A DNA stretch of 64,000 bases from Negativicutes bacterium (GTDB lineage Bacteria; Bacillota_C; Negativicutes; Sporomusales_B; JARLHX01). The notes beneath the pieces are model-generated. The model had not been told where the DNA came from and did no database searches. It saw only the letters and a program-made list of their open reading frames with translations. Shown here piece after piece: positions 25,002 through 34,820 of the stretch. The position numbers and the translations under genes were made by a program. The stretch lies in the NCBI GenBank assembly GCA_031292035.1, contig JARLHX010000044.1:11746-75745 (forward strand). Direction: 5' to 3'. Each line of letters begins with the position of its first letter. Position 1 is the first letter of the stretch.

Positions 25002-25455
25002 CGATACCCATGGCGATCAGGCGTCAATCCGCCGGGCGGTGGCGGCAGCCGGGCCGGTCGAGATGTGGCTGCATGCCGGCGACTATAGCCAGGACGCCGC
25101 CTTTTTGGCCGAATACACCGGAGTGCCGGTAACGGCGGTGGCCGGCAATTGTGACGGGACAACCACCGCGAAAGTCGATGAATTTATCACCGCCGCAGGT
25201 AAGCGGATCTGGCTGACCCACGGTCATCGCTACCGGGCCCGCGAGCGGCGCGGCGAACTCATCTGGTGGGGCAGGCAGTACGAGGTCGACATTGTCGTCT
25301 TTGGTCATTCCCATGTCGCCGATAGTTATTGGAGTGATGATCTGCTGGTATTCAATCCAGGCAGCCCGGCCCTTCCTCGCGGCGAGGGCGGCGCCAGCTG
25401 CGGGCTGCTGGTCGTCGAGGCCGGACAGGTTGCGGCAGAAATTTTGGCATTATAA
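24982..25455 (+). CDS. YfcE/MJ0936-family metallophosphoesterase
   Basis: A 157-residue calcineurin-like phosphodiesterase. Metal-binding motifs are in order: [30 protein letters not shown] and FGHSHVADSYW. The family hydrolyses phosphodiesters in vitro; cellular substrates are unclear. It shares 20 bases with rdgB and ends the run that starts at 15847, with a terminator right after. The rph-rdgB-yfcE order is frequent in this bacterial group. Confidence 0.92.
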   Translation: MRIGVISDTHGDQASIRRAVAAAGPVEMWLHAGDYSQDAAFLAEYTGVPVTAVAGNCDGTTTAKVDEFITAAGKRIWLTHGHRYRARERRGELIWWGRQYEVDIVVFGHSHVADSYWSDDLLVFNPGSPALPRGEGGASCGLLVVEAGQVAAEILAL

Positions 25456-25456
25456 A

Positions 25457-25487
25457 AAAGGCCAGTGGCTTATCGCCGCTGGCCTTT
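25457..25487 (+). terminator. Terminator ending the 15.8-25.5 kb gene run
   Basis: AAAGGCCAG-T-GGC, loop TTATC, GCC-G-CTGGCCTTT; 13 bp with one T-G pair. Confidence 0.85.
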
Positions 25488-25525
25488 GGTGTTCTGCAGA
25501 CTTCATTTTAGGATTGGGGAACTGG

Positions 25526-26602
25526 TCAGCTCCCGGGAAACCCTTTCTTGGCGAGATCGGCCAGGAAGAGGCTGTTCGGCAATGGCAGGGAGACGCTTTT
25601 TTGGGTAAACGCCGACTGATACAGCGCCAGGATGATTTCCAGTGAATTTCGTCCTGCGGCTCCGGAAACTGCGGGTTCCCTCCCGGTCTGGATGGCGGTG
25701 ACCATATCCTGGAACTGGAGCTGGTGGGCTTCGAAGGAGACTGCCGGGCTGCTCACTCCGGCATTGTCGGTATTGCTGCCGCCTTTATAGGTATAGCCTG
25801 ACTTCAGTTGGACGGAGATGAGCACATCATTTTCAATGACCGCCGTTCCCTCGCTGCCGTATACGTCAACTCTCGATACCAGGCCGGGATAGGCACAGGT
25901 GGTGCCTTCGATCACCCCCAGGGCGCCGGAGGAGAACCGCACGGCGGCAGCGGCGGTGTCTTCCACCTCAAGGCCGGCATGGCCGAAGGTGCCGCAGTGG
26001 GCGGTGATGTCCGCCACAGGCCCCAGGAGATATTGCAGCATATCAATATAATGGATGCCCTGGTTCATCATTACGCCACCCCCATCGAGAGCCCAGGTGC
26101 CGCGCCAGGCAGCGCTGTCGTAGTATTCCTGGCTCCGGTAGAGCTTGATGTAACAGCCGCCAAAAAGCAATTTCCCCAACTTGTCTTGTGCCAATAATTC
26201 TTTTAGAGCGATGACTCCCTCGCTGTAGCGGCGCTGAAAGATCACCCCCAGTTTTACGCCCTGGGCCCGGCAGGTTTCGATCAGCGCATCGGCTTTTTCC
26301 AGGCTGACATCAATGGGTTTTTCAATCAGCACATGTTTGCCTGCCAGGGCGGCGGCGATGCCATAGTCGGCGTGAGTACCGCTGGCGGTGCAGATAGAAA
26401 CTGCGTCAATGTCCGGGCGGCGCAGCATTTCCCCCAGATCGGTGTATCCGTCGCATTGCTGCTGGGAAGCCAGCTCTTGCACCTTGGCGGCCGAACGGCC
26501 GTAAATGGCTACAAGCTCGGCATCGTCAATGGCGGCGATGGCCTGGGCATGAGTTGGCACGATGGACCCGGAACCGATGATGGCAAATCTTACTTTACGC
26601 AT
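25526..26602 (-). CDS. Gfo/Idh/MocA-family NAD(P)-dependent oxidoreductase
   Basis: A 358-residue sugar or inositol-type dehydrogenase. The Rossmann loop FAIIGSGSIVPTHAQAI is at the N-terminus, and the EKP motif (HVLIEKPIDVSLEKA, near residue 95) gives the catalytic Lys. The active-site region GGGVMMNQGIHYIDML carries the conserved His/Asp. The substrate is likely a sugar, cyclitol or derivative. GAGGGAA precedes ATG 26602. The same strand carries a cupin gene 170 bases upstream, and an AraC regulator is divergent from it, so the three may form one small catabolic or sensing locus. Confidence 0.88.
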   Translation of the reverse strand: MRKVRFAIIGSGSIVPTHAQAIAAIDDAELVAIYGRSAAKVQELASQQQCDGYTDLGEMLRRPDIDAVSICTASGTHADYGIAAALAGKHVLIEKPIDVSLEKADALIETCRAQGVKLGVIFQRRYSEGVIALKELLAQDKLGKLLFGGCYIKLYRSQEYYDSAAWRGTWALDGGGVMMNQGIHYIDMLQYLLGPVADITAHCGTFGHAGLEVEDTAAAAVRFSSGALGVIEGTTCAYPGLVSRVDVYGSEGTAVIENDVLISVQLKSGYTYKGGSNTDNAGVSSPAVSFEAHQLQFQDMVTAIQTGREPAVSGAAGRNSLEIILALYQSAFTQKSVSLPLPNSLFLADLAKKGFPGS

Positions 26603-26771
26603 GAATTTCCCTCGCTTTATTTGTGTGATTGTGGCTATCTTGGCGATTGGGAGGCCAGACTCCTTTCGGGAGAATGCCACTGGACGAATTTTAGCCGGCT
26701 GGCAGCGGAAAAAGCATTCTTTCGTCCGGGCGGACAGAAGAATGCTGTAGGATTCAGGGGTCTTTCGCCTG

Positions 26772-27101
26772 CTACTTCTCGAGGAAGTCGGCGCGGATGG
26801 GGGTGAAGGCATCAATGAGGACCGAGTCTTCCTCCAGTGCGACAACACCGTGAATCATATTTTTGGGGGCGTAGTAGCTGTCCCCCTGTTTAGCAAGCCG
26901 GGTTTCGCTTCCCGTCAAAATCTCGAAACTGCCTTTGGCGACATAGCCGATTTGCTCATGATCCTCATGCTTGTGTGGGATGCCGATGCCGCCCTTTTGA
27001 AAACGATATTCCACCAGCATGAGGCTGTCGCCGTAGTTGATAATCCGGCGGCGCACCTTCTCGTCCACTTGTGTATACTGAGTGTCATTCTGTTCAGCCA
27101 T
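26772..27101 (-). CDS. Small cupin-domain protein
   Basis: A 109-residue single cupin. Motif 1 is IPHKHEDHEQIGYVAKGSFE, with the His-His-Glu metal ligands; motif 2 is GDSYYAPKNMIHGV. It may bind a metal and a small ligand, or act as an isomerase or dioxygenase. It is upstream of the Gfo/Idh gene on the same strand and divergent from the AraC regulator, so it is probably part of the same sugar-related locus. Confidence 0.85.
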   Translation of the reverse strand: MAEQNDTQYTQVDEKVRRRIINYGDSLMLVEYRFQKGGIGIPHKHEDHEQIGYVAKGSFEILTGSETRLAKQGDSYYAPKNMIHGVVALEEDSVLIDAFTPIRADFLEK

Positions 27102-27227
27102 CGCTATTCTCCCTCCAACTATCGATCATCTGCGCTGTGGTATATTGAAAGAGCGCTATCCTTATTGTAAGAACAATCAACTGCTTTGTCGCGCCCGGGC
27201 GTTGTGGTAAAATATTGTTAGATTGCG

Positions 27228-28124
27228 ATGCCGAGGCGGGTGACGAGGGTGTTTTCTACCAATGATTTCAAATTCGATCTGACCGAACATCCCTTTCAGT
27301 TGATTCATTGGCACCGGACCGCGGTACAGGAGAACTGGGATAAGTACCACGCCCATCAGGGCATGGAATTCATTTTTGTCCATCACGGCAAGGGGATCGT
27401 GATTATCGATCAAAACATCTATACTTTCGGTCCCGGAACGCTGATGTATTTTCAGCCTTTTCAGTTGCACCGGGTCAAAGCGGAACTGGCGGATGAGGAA
27501 CATTATGTCCGCTCGAAGTTTTTGTTTGAACCGTCGCTCATCGATGGCTATCTCGACCATTTCGCAGCAGTGCAACACTTCTTCCGGTATCTCTGGCAGG
27601 GTCGGCTGCCAGCCCAGGTGATAAATCTGGCTGATACCGGGACCGATCTGCCGGCCATCCTGGAGCTGTACCGTGCAAAAGAACCGGGGGGCAGAGGGCA
27701 GACCATCGAGGAATTTGCGCTCTTCGTCAGCGTCTTTTTTCAGTTTTTGCAGGGATGTTGGCAGCGGCAGGGTGAAGATTCGAAAAATATCCAGTTTAGG
27801 CATGTACATTATGCCGAGGAAATTATGCGCTGGGTTGACGCCCATTTTCAGGAAGAGTTTACCCTGAATGCACTGGCGCAGCAACTGCATCTGTCCAACT
27901 GCCATATTTCTCATTTGTTTCGCAAGGCAACCGGCAGCAGTATCACCGAATACCTGATCTCCCGTAGACTGCGCGAAGCCTGTTTGCTCCTCAGGACGAC
28001 CCCGGCTTCGGTGCAGGAAATAGCCGATGGCGTGGGCATCACCAATGTTTCTTATTTTTGTCAGTTGTTCAAGAAGAAGTATGGGGAGACACCGGCCCAA
28101 TACCGGACAAAGGCCGCCCGATGA
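27228..28124 (+). CDS. AraC-family transcriptional regulator
   Basis: A ~298-residue regulator. The N-terminal cupin-like sensing domain (YHAHQGMEFIFVHHGKGIVII, then FGPGTLMYFQPFQLHRV) is followed by a double helix-turn-helix C-terminal domain. The second HTH has VQEIADGVGITNVSYFCQLFKK and the closing GETPAQYR. It is divergent from the cupin and Gfo/Idh genes, the usual position for their activator, responding perhaps to a sugar. The start is uncertain: ATG 27228 lacks a clear site, and GTG 27240 or 27249 are possible. Confidence 0.9.
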   Translation: MPRRVTRVFSTNDFKFDLTEHPFQLIHWHRTAVQENWDKYHAHQGMEFIFVHHGKGIVIIDQNIYTFGPGTLMYFQPFQLHRVKAELADEEHYVRSKFLFEPSLIDGYLDHFAAVQHFFRYLWQGRLPAQVINLADTGTDLPAILELYRAKEPGGRGQTIEEFALFVSVFFQFLQGCWQRQGEDSKNIQFRHVHYAEEIMRWVDAHFQEEFTLNALAQQLHLSNCHISHLFRKATGSSITEYLISRRLREACLLLRTTPASVQEIADGVGITNVSYFCQLFKKKYGETPAQYRTKAAR

Positions 28125-28138
28125 CCAGACTGGAAGAG

Positions 28139-28166
28139 AAAGCCACCGCTGCAGCGGTGGCTTTTA
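28139..28166. terminator. Terminator after the AraC-type gene
   Basis: AAAGCCACCGCTGCAGCGGTGGCTTT is a perfect palindrome with T after it. Confidence 0.85.
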
Positions 28167-28200
28167 ATGTGTCAATATATCAATAAAAATATTCTATCGC

Positions 28201-30150
28201 CTATAGCCTGAATTTGCCGATGGCGCGCTGAAGGTCCTGGGCTAATTTCGCCAGTGCCTGGCTGGATGAGGCGATTTCTTCGAGCGAAGCCAGCTGCTGC
28301 TGGGTTGCTGTAGAGACCGACTGGGTATGGGTGGCGGCGGTTTTGCTCACAGCGTCGATCTCCCGTACCGCGGCCACGATAGCGGCGCTGTTGTCGGTCA
28401 TCTCAGACATGGAAGATGAAATTTCTCCGGCCTGCTTCGATACTTGGCTCACCAGGGTGACAATGCTGGTAAAGGTTTCAGCAGCCGAACCGACGACAGA
28501 GGCGCCCTTTTTTACCTCCACTGTGCCGGTGGTCATTGAGGTTACCGCCTTTTCGGTTTCCCCTTGTATTTCAGCGATGAGCAGCGCGATTTGCTTGGCG
28601 GCGTCTTCCGATTGTTCCGCCAGTTTACGCACCTCTTCGGCCACCACTGCGAAGCCTCGGCCCTGTTCACCGGCCCGGGCCGCTTCGATGGCGGCGTTGA
28701 GGGCTAGGAGATTGGTCTGGCCGGCAATATTGGTGATGGTGTCGATGATTTGTCCGATTTCCTTCGAACGGCCGCCAAGGTCGGTCACTACCTTCGCCGA
28801 TTGGTCTACTGTCTTTTCGATGTCTGCCATTTGCTGAATGGCGGTATCGATGACCTTGGCCCCCTCACCGGCTGCGTCTGCCGTTTTCGCGGAAATGTCG
28901 GTGGCGTTGTGGGCGTTGGTGGCGATGTGCCCAGTGCTGGCTGACATCTTTTCTACCGCCACGGTAACGGCTGCAACGGCTGCAACTTGCTTGTCAGCAC
29001 CATCAGCGACCTGCCTGATCAGTGTCGCCACTTGGCCGGAGGCCTGGGCGGACTGTTCTGAGGTGGCAGTCAATTGCTCGGAAGAAGCCGATAGTTGCTC
29101 TGAACTCTGGGCGATATTTTGCACCAACTCACGTAAATGTTCCACCATGATGCCAAACGCTGTCGCCAGGTCGCCGACCTCGTCTTTGGTAGACAGACTG
29201 AGTCTGGCGATGTCGAGATTGCCGGCAGCAACTTGTTTGGCCTGGTCGGCGATGGCTTTGATGGGCCTGACAATGCGGTTGGTGAATAGATTACCCAGCA
29301 GGCCGATGAGGAAGATGAGTGATGCCAAAGCGAAGAATAGCCTGTTGCGCATGCTGTTTAGGGGCTGCATGACCACGTCCTGCGGAGTTTGCGAACAGAT
29401 CAGCCACCCGGTCATGGCGTCGCGGACATAATAGATTATCTGTTTGGTGCCGGTTTCGTCCACTACCACTGCCGTGCCGCTGGCTCCGAGTGCCGCCGTC
29501 TGGACGAAGGGCAGCTTATTCATGTCTTTATGCTCTTTGCCGATGGCAGCGTCGGAGTGGGCGACCATTTTGCCGCTGCGGTCGATAATGAACAACTGTT
29601 GACTGGGAGAAGTTCTTTCCAGCAGGAACTTGTTGAGAATATCGAGAATCACCGAACCGTGCATGACGCCGACAATATTGCCGCTGCTATATAAGGGAAC
29701 AGCCATAACTACAATGGCTTGGGCGTTGGCGTTACGGCTGATCAGCACGTCGGAAATCGCGGTTTTGCCCTGTATGGCATCCTTGAAAAACTGTCTGTCT
29801 TTCAGGTCCAGCAGCTTGTCCCCGTCGCTGCGGATGCGCTGCATTCCGGAGGTGTCCATGGTGACAATATACATGTCGGGGAAGAGTTTGACTGCATTGG
29901 TTAATAATGGCCTGATCGCGGGGTCGTCGATTTTTATGATGTCAGGATTTTGGGCCAGCAGCTTGAGGCCACCCAAATGGTAGTCGAGATACTTGTTGAT
30001 ATCGGCCTGGACGGATTTTACCGCATTCAGGCCGCCCATTTCGTTTTCGGCCATGAATTTTTCCTGAAGAAGGTTGTAAAAATAGACTGACGTCAACAGC
30101 AGCGGAATACAGCCCACAACCAGGAGAATGGTGATTAGTTTCCGTTTCAT
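28201..30150 (-). CDS. Methyl-accepting chemotaxis protein with dCache-type sensor
   Basis: A 649-residue chemoreceptor. A signal-anchor helix (residues ~5-25) precedes an extracellular ~250-residue dCache-like domain with [37 protein letters not shown] and [16 protein letters not shown] second helix (~300) and a HAMP domain follow. The cytoplasmic signalling tip is [44 protein letters not shown] ahead of ATG 30150 makes this the start rather than 30252. It should feed CheA/CheW; the ligand is likely a small acid or amino acid, but cannot be read. Confidence 0.93.
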   Translation of the reverse strand: MKRKLITILLVVGCIPLLLTSVYFYNLLQEKFMAENEMGGLNAVKSVQADINKYLDYHLGGLKLLAQNPDIIKIDDPAIRPLLTNAVKLFPDMYIVTMDTSGMQRIRSDGDKLLDLKDRQFFKDAIQGKTAISDVLISRNANAQAIVVMAVPLYSSGNIVGVMHGSVILDILNKFLLERTSPSQQLFIIDRSGKMVAHSDAAIGKEHKDMNKLPFVQTAALGASGTAVVVDETGTKQIIYYVRDAMTGWLICSQTPQDVVMQPLNSMRNRLFFALASLIFLIGLLGNLFTNRIVRPIKAIADQAKQVAAGNLDIARLSLSTKDEVGDLATAFGIMVEHLRELVQNIAQSSEQLSASSEQLTATSEQSAQASGQVATLIRQVADGADKQVAAVAAVTVAVEKMSASTGHIATNAHNATDISAKTADAAGEGAKVIDTAIQQMADIEKTVDQSAKVVTDLGGRSKEIGQIIDTITNIAGQTNLLALNAAIEAARAGEQGRGFAVVAEEVRKLAEQSEDAAKQIALLIAEIQGETEKAVTSMTTGTVEVKKGASVVGSAAETFTSIVTLVSQVSKQAGEISSSMSEMTDNSAAIVAAVREIDAVSKTAATHTQSVSTATQQQLASLEEIASSSQALAKLAQDLQRAIGKFRL

Positions 30151-30431
30151 TCTTTTCAACCTCTCTGCTGTTTTGTCTTGTTCGCAAGCAGTATGTCCCC
30201 TCAATGCAACACAAAAGAGCAGGACATGCCTGAGCGTGAAATATATTGTCATATTTTATCATATTATGTAAGGGAGAGGGGCGTCAAGCTTTTTGTCGGG
30301 AAATAGACTGGGGGAATTTGAATCAAAGACAGTCCATTGTCTTGAGACAATTTCTTGCTTATCGGCCTATTGATGTATTAATATGTAAGATGTTGGATGA
30401 CGCTATTTATCAGGTGGGCGGAGATGTGACG

Positions 30432-31721
30432 GTGGATTTTATGCGGAGCTTGGGGCCATCATGCCGGACGGTGCTCAATGTTGTCCTGCTTGTTGGGCTT
30501 GCAGGAATGGTTTATATCTATCCTTTTCATACCGATTTTCGTTTTACGGTCAGTGTAGCCATTCTGGCGGCCCTGCTCTTGTATTTTCAGCGCATACCGG
30601 CTACGGTTACGGCTTTGTTGAGTGGTATTATTATGTTTTTGGGGCGGGCCGCTGTTCAGCATCTGTTTACAGCTGCTGAGCCGGCACAAATCATTGTCGC
30701 CAACTTCCCGTCTGTTGTCTATTACTTGTCTTATGGTCTGTTGTTTCAAAATCTGCGGATTCGCCAGCTTGTCGGTAACGTACCGGCGCTGGTTTTGCTG
30801 CTGAGCATGATCGATATCCTGAGTAACGGCATTGAACTTTGGGTCCGGGCCGAACCTCTGGCCGGGGGGGTTGAAGCAGTGGCCTCAAGTATCATTGCAG
30901 TGGCTGTTGTCCGGGCGGTGCTGGCCGCCGGCGGCTACTATGCCCTGAGTCGTTACCGGGCGTTTATTTTGGCGGAGGATCAAATGGGGCGCTACACTGG
31001 GCTTACGGTGATGATCGCCCAGATGAAGGCCGAACTGTTTTACTTGAATAAATCCTCCCAGGCAATTGAACACATTATGGAGGATAGCTACTGGCTGTAT
31101 AAAAAGCTGCAGTCTCGTGAACCGGCTGGTGATACCGGGGCCGATCAGGCGCTGGCTGTCGCCAGAAATATTCATGAGATAAAAAAGGATTATTCCCGGG
31201 TGGTGGCGGGAATGGAGGCCATCCTCCAACCGTCGGCCGAAGTCGGGGGTATGAGGCTGTCAGAAATCTTTTTCATTATGGAACAAAATACCCAGCGGTA
31301 TTTAACTGGCATCAAGAAAACCATCGAGCTGGGCTTTGACTATACAGCTGACTTTGTCACCACCCAGCATTATTTACTTGTGTCCATTCTGGACAACCTG
31401 ATCACCAATGCCATCGATGCTTGCGGTGAGACAGGACAGATCAAGGTCAGCGAAAGCAGTGTCGCCGGCCAGGCTATTTTTGTGGTTGAGGATGACGGCT
31501 GCGGTGTCAAACAAGAAGATCTGGAACTGCTGTTTCAGGTGGGGTATTCTACGAAGTTTTGTCCTGTAAGCGGAAAAATGTCGACCGGGCTGGGTCTCGC
31601 CCATGTAAAGAATCTGACTGAATCGCTAGGCGGCACGGTCAGTGTTGTCTCCAGCCAGGGGCAGTCGACCCGGTTTACGGTGGCGCTGCCGCTGGAAAAT
31701 CTCGTGGGACCAAACAGTTAA
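30432..31721 (+). CDS. Membrane sensor histidine kinase (GlnK/YcbA-like)
   Basis: A ~429-residue kinase. It has five or six N-terminal hydrophobic helices (residues ~8-185), a coil with the phospho-acceptor region IHEIKKDYSRVVAGMEAIL, and a GHKL ATPase domain (N box LVSILDNLITNAIDAC, G boxes VVEDDGCGV and MSTGLGLAHVKNLTESLGG). The response regulator gene follows by 37 bases and has a YcbB domain. This matches the B. subtilis GlnK-GlnL pair, which controls glutamine use. Frame is open from 30246; GTG 30432 behind GGCGGAG is my choice of start, with moderate certainty. Confidence 0.82.
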   Translation: MDFMRSLGPSCRTVLNVVLLVGLAGMVYIYPFHTDFRFTVSVAILAALLLYFQRIPATVTALLSGIIMFLGRAAVQHLFTAAEPAQIIVANFPSVVYYLSYGLLFQNLRIRQLVGNVPALVLLLSMIDILSNGIELWVRAEPLAGGVEAVASSIIAVAVVRAVLAAGGYYALSRYRAFILAEDQMGRYTGLTVMIAQMKAELFYLNKSSQAIEHIMEDSYWLYKKLQSREPAGDTGADQALAVARNIHEIKKDYSRVVAGMEAILQPSAEVGGMRLSEIFFIMEQNTQRYLTGIKKTIELGFDYTADFVTTQHYLLVSILDNLITNAIDACGETGQIKVSESSVAGQAIFVVEDDGCGVKQEDLELLFQVGYSTKFCPVSGKMSTGLGLAHVKNLTESLGGTVSVVSSQGQSTRFTVALPLENLVGPNS

Positions 31722-31757
31722 GGCAAGAACAGGGCGAGGAGAAAGGGGAGGATAAGA

Positions 31758-32633
31758 ATGCCGATGCGTTTTGCTATTGTCGACGACGACATCAGTATCC
31801 GCAAAATTATCCGCAACATCATTGAAGAACATGGCTTGGGAACGGTGGTGGTGGAAAGCGCCGATGGCCTTGTCGCGGAAAAAGCCATCATCGAGTCCCG
31901 ACCGGATATTGCCATAGTTGACCTCCTGCTTCCCGGTCAAGATGGGGTAGAGCTGATCAAAAGGCTGCAGGAGCTGCCGTTATCGCCAGCGCTCATTATG
32001 ATTTCAGAAAGCCGCAGCCAACCGATGATTACTGAGGCCTATCAGCAGGGTATCGAGTTTTATATTCATAAACCGATCAACGTTCTGGAATTGATCACCA
32101 TCATCAAAAAAGTCCGGGAGAGCCATCAGCTGAAAAAGACCATTTCCCTCATTTCTCAGGCGACAGCACCCTATTCCAGTCCCGGGTCTGCGCCGCCGGC
32201 CGGCGAATACGGACAGAATGATTTTATTTACAAAGCGTTTTCTGATTTGGGGATTATTAGTGAGGCCGGCGTAAAGCATATCTACCAGTTGACGCAGATG
32301 ATTGCCGGCGGCGGGACGCTGACCGTCGATCTGCCGTACCAGCTCAATGAGAAATACCAGTTGATGGCTCAAAGCGCCAACCTGGATACCAAAACCATTG
32401 AGCAGCGGGTGCGGCGGGCAATCGCCAAAGGTCTGCAGAATCTCGCCAATCTTGGGGTGGAAGACTATTATAATGATCGCTTCCAGACCTACAGCACAGC
32501 ACTGTTTGATTTTAGCGAGGTGCGCCAGGAAATGAACTTTGTCCAGGGGAAAAGCCCCTATCACGGCAAAATCAATGTTAAGAAGTTTATCGAAGGATTG
32601 ATCTTTCTGGCCACCACCAAACGGCTCCCGTAA
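31758..32633 (+). CDS. Response regulator with YcbB DNA-binding domain (GlnL-like)
   Basis: A 291-residue regulator. The receiver domain has IVDDDISIRKIIRNI, phospho-acceptor Asp in IAIVDLLLPGQDG, and the Lys of HKPINVLELI. The C-terminal ~140 residues match the YcbB domain: NDFIYKAFSDLGIISEAGVKHIYQL, IEQRVRRAIAKGLQNLANLG and the closing INVKKFIEGLIFL. In Bacillus this family activates glutaminase and glutamine transporter genes. Here the next gene encodes a dicarboxylate/glutamate symporter, the probable target. Start ATG 31758 or 31764, behind GGGGAGGATAAG. Confidence 0.88.
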   Translation: MPMRFAIVDDDISIRKIIRNIIEEHGLGTVVVESADGLVAEKAIIESRPDIAIVDLLLPGQDGVELIKRLQELPLSPALIMISESRSQPMITEAYQQGIEFYIHKPINVLELITIIKKVRESHQLKKTISLISQATAPYSSPGSAPPAGEYGQNDFIYKAFSDLGIISEAGVKHIYQLTQMIAGGGTLTVDLPYQLNEKYQLMAQSANLDTKTIEQRVRRAIAKGLQNLANLGVEDYYNDRFQTYSTALFDFSEVRQEMNFVQGKSPYHGKINVKKFIEGLIFLATTKRLP

Positions 32634-32659
32634 AGATGAACCTGTTTTCAGAAAACACA

Positions 32660-32696
32660 AAAGATTGTCCAAGAGTAAAGGACAATCTTTTTGTTG
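32660..32696 (+). terminator. Terminator between regulator and symporter genes
   Basis: AAAGATTGTCC / GGACAATCTTT, 11-bp stem with a nine-base loop, then a T-rich run. The symporter therefore needs its own promoter. Confidence 0.85.
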
Positions 32697-32767
32697 TTTT
32701 CTGTAGTTTTTGTCACCTCCCCAGGTAAAATTAGCATAGAAAAAATAACACAAAGGGGGAGTCGGCA

Positions 32768-34021
32768 GTGGCGAATGGCAAGGGAAAAGGGATCGGCCTT
32801 TCCAGCCAGATTTTCATCGGATTGTTACTTGGTATTATTTTCGGTTATGTATTTCCCCATTATGGCGAAGCTCTCAAACCCCTCGGCGACATCTTCATCC
32901 GGATGATCAAGATGATTGTTGTGCCTTTGATCTTCAGTTCGTTGGTCATGGGAATCGCCGGTACCGGCGACTTTAAACAACTGGGGCGGCTTGGCGCTAA
33001 GGCTATTATCTGGTTTGAGGTAGCCACCACTGTGGCGCTATTCGTCGGCCTGGCGGTCGTCAACCTGTTGCAGCCCGGCGTGGGTGTCACCCTGACCGCC
33101 GGCGATGCCAGCGCGGTGGCCACCGCAGCAAAGAAATCGGTAGATATGCTGCAGATGATCATTAATATTTTCCCGACCAATGTTGTTGATGCAGCCGGCA
33201 GAGGCGATATGCTGCAGATTATCCTGTTCTCCTGCTTCTTCGGCGTAGCGGCCGCAAGCATGGGCGAGGCAGGAAAGCCGGTGGTCAACTTTGCCACCAG
33301 CGTCGCCGAAGTCATGTTCAAATTTACCCACTATGTCATGCGTGTTGCTCCCATCGGCGTATTTGGTGCGATCGCCTATACTGTTGGAAAATTTGGCCTG
33401 GGGATGCTTATCCCGTTGGGAAAACTGGTTTTTTCGCTCTATTTTGCCTTGGCGGTTTTCGCTTTCCTGCTGCTGCTGTTTGCCGCGGCGGTAGCCAGGG
33501 TTAATACCTTCCATTTGCTGCGAGCGCTAAAAGAACCACTGCTCCTGGCCTTCTCCACGGCCGCCAGTGAAGCGGCCCTGCCCATCGCAATGAAGAAATT
33601 GCAGCAGTTCGGGGTACCTAAACACATTGTTACCTTTGTGCTGCCGACCGGCTATACCTTTAATCTTGACGGCTCGACCCTCTACAGCTGCCTGGCGGTT
33701 GTCTTCATTGCTCAAATGTATGGCGTCGACTTTCCGCTAGCCACTCAGCTTGTTATGCTGCTTACCCTGATGGTGTCGACGAAGGGAATTGCCGCAGTGC
33801 CTGGCGCCTCCCTCATCGTTATCGCCGGGACGGCTGCAGCCTTCGGACTGCCGGTCGAAGGGGTGGCCATCATCCTCGGCGTGGACCGGATTCTCGATAT
33901 GGCCCGGACAACATGCAACGTTCTTGGCAACTGTGTGGCGACCATCGTGGTAGCCCGCTGGGAGAATGAACTGCCCCATGAAGTTCTGCAGACGGCCTAT
34001 GCGCAAAGCTACGAAGACTAG
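32768..34021 (+). CDS. Dicarboxylate/amino acid:cation symporter (DAACS family)
   Basis: A 417-residue GltP/DctA-type transporter with eight helices and two re-entrant loops. Signature elements are FIRMIKMIVVPLIFSSLVMGIA, the Ser-rich FSTAASEAALPIAM (first re-entrant loop), PTGYTFNLDGSTLYSCLA, and GVDRILDMARTTCNVLGN, with the Asp/Arg residues that contact the substrate carboxylate. It would import glutamate, aspartate, malate, fumarate or succinate with H+ or Na+. Position after a GlnK/GlnL-like pair and before malic enzyme/fumarase genes fits either substrate class. Start GTG 32768 follows AAGGGGGAG. Confidence 0.92.
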   Translation: MANGKGKGIGLSSQIFIGLLLGIIFGYVFPHYGEALKPLGDIFIRMIKMIVVPLIFSSLVMGIAGTGDFKQLGRLGAKAIIWFEVATTVALFVGLAVVNLLQPGVGVTLTAGDASAVATAAKKSVDMLQMIINIFPTNVVDAAGRGDMLQIILFSCFFGVAAASMGEAGKPVVNFATSVAEVMFKFTHYVMRVAPIGVFGAIAYTVGKFGLGMLIPLGKLVFSLYFALAVFAFLLLLFAAAVARVNTFHLLRALKEPLLLAFSTAASEAALPIAMKKLQQFGVPKHIVTFVLPTGYTFNLDGSTLYSCLAVVFIAQMYGVDFPLATQLVMLLTLMVSTKGIAAVPGASLIVIAGTAAAFGLPVEGVAIILGVDRILDMARTTCNVLGNCVATIVVARWENELPHEVLQTAYAQSYED

Positions 34022-34074
34022 GGCCTAGCGCAACACACCAACAGAATTTTTCGCCGGCCCGTCCGGACAAAACA

Positions 34075-34114
34075 AAAACCCCGCCAGACATGTTGCAGTG
34101 TCTGCGGGGTTTTC
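34075..34114. terminator. Bidirectional terminator
   Basis: AAAACCCCG-C-CAGACA, eight-base loop, TGTCTG-CGGGGTTTT; A-run one side, T-run the other. Between the symporter and convergent FadR-type genes. Confidence 0.88.
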
Positions 34115-34121
34115 TGCTTAT

Positions 34122-34820
34122 TTATTCATCATGGCCTTTGCGGTTGAGATTGTGTTCACTCATATGCTGCAGCAGTGTTTGTTCCGCCTTTTCCATGTGC
34201 TTGCGGGCCACTTGTTGAGCTAGCACCGGATTTCGTTCCGCCAGGGCTTCGACCAGACGGCGGTGCTCTTCCAGCGAGCGTTTGGCGCGACCAGGATAGG
34301 CGTATGAGATGGCTCTGAAGGGGGTAAATTTTTCCCGCAGATTATTGATAATGTTGGCCAGTGTTTTATTGTGGGTGGCGCTGTACAAAATGTCATGAAA
34401 GCGGCAATCGGCCTCAACCAGTTTTGCGGTGGCTTCCAGGTCGATCAGTTCACCGATTTCCACCAGCAGGCGTTCCAGCTTCTCTAGATCCTCTTCTGTC
34501 ATGCGCTCTGCCGCCAGTCCGGCTGCCAGCACTTCCAGGGCGGTACGGATTTCGAATACTTCATTGATGTCCCGGATCGAAAGGTCGGCCACGTATGTAC
34601 CGCGGCGAGGGACCATGACGACAAAGCCTTCCTGCTCCAGTTTGCGAATGGCTTCGCGGACCGGGGTGCGGCTGACCCGGAGTTGTTCCGCCAGCTGATT
34701 TTCCATGATGCGTTCACCCGGCTGCAGAGCGCCGCTGGTGATGGCGATCCGGAGAGCGTCGAACACCACTTCGCGGAGCGGCTTATAATTGTCGAGATTG
34801 ATTGGGGATAAACCAGGCAT
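34122..34820 (-). CDS. GntR/FadR-family (FCD) transcriptional regulator
   Basis: A 232-residue regulator. The N-terminal winged HTH (residues ~12-75) has LREVVFDALRIAITSGALQ, ENQLAEQLRVSRTPVREAI and VVMVPRRGTYVADL. The FCD ligand domain includes FEIRTALEVLAAGLAAERM, DCRFHDILYSATHN and EEHRRLVEALAERN, whose Asp/His residues bind a metal and a carboxylate ligand in relatives. It is divergent from malic enzyme and fumarase genes, so it probably senses a C4-dicarboxylate or related acid and controls them. GGGAGGAA puts the start at ATG 34820. Confidence 0.9.
   Translation of the reverse strand: MPGLSPINLDNYKPLREVVFDALRIAITSGALQPGERIMENQLAEQLRVSRTPVREAIRKLEQEGFVVMVPRRGTYVADLSIRDINEVFEIRTALEVLAAGLAAERMTEEDLEKLERLLVEIGELIDLEATAKLVEADCRFHDILYSATHNKTLANIINNLREKFTPFRAISYAYPGRAKRSLEEHRRLVEALAERNPVLAQQVARKHMEKAEQTLLQHMSEHNLNRKGHDE

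Noticed and set aside
26603..26771. Possible extra gene or longer Gfo/Idh start in the gap before the cupin gene
   Set aside because: The frame is open upstream, but the GAGGGAA site and the family start both place the oxidoreductase start at 26602.
27177..28100. 307-aa open frame on the minus strand
   Set aside because: Antisense shadow of the AraC-type regulator.
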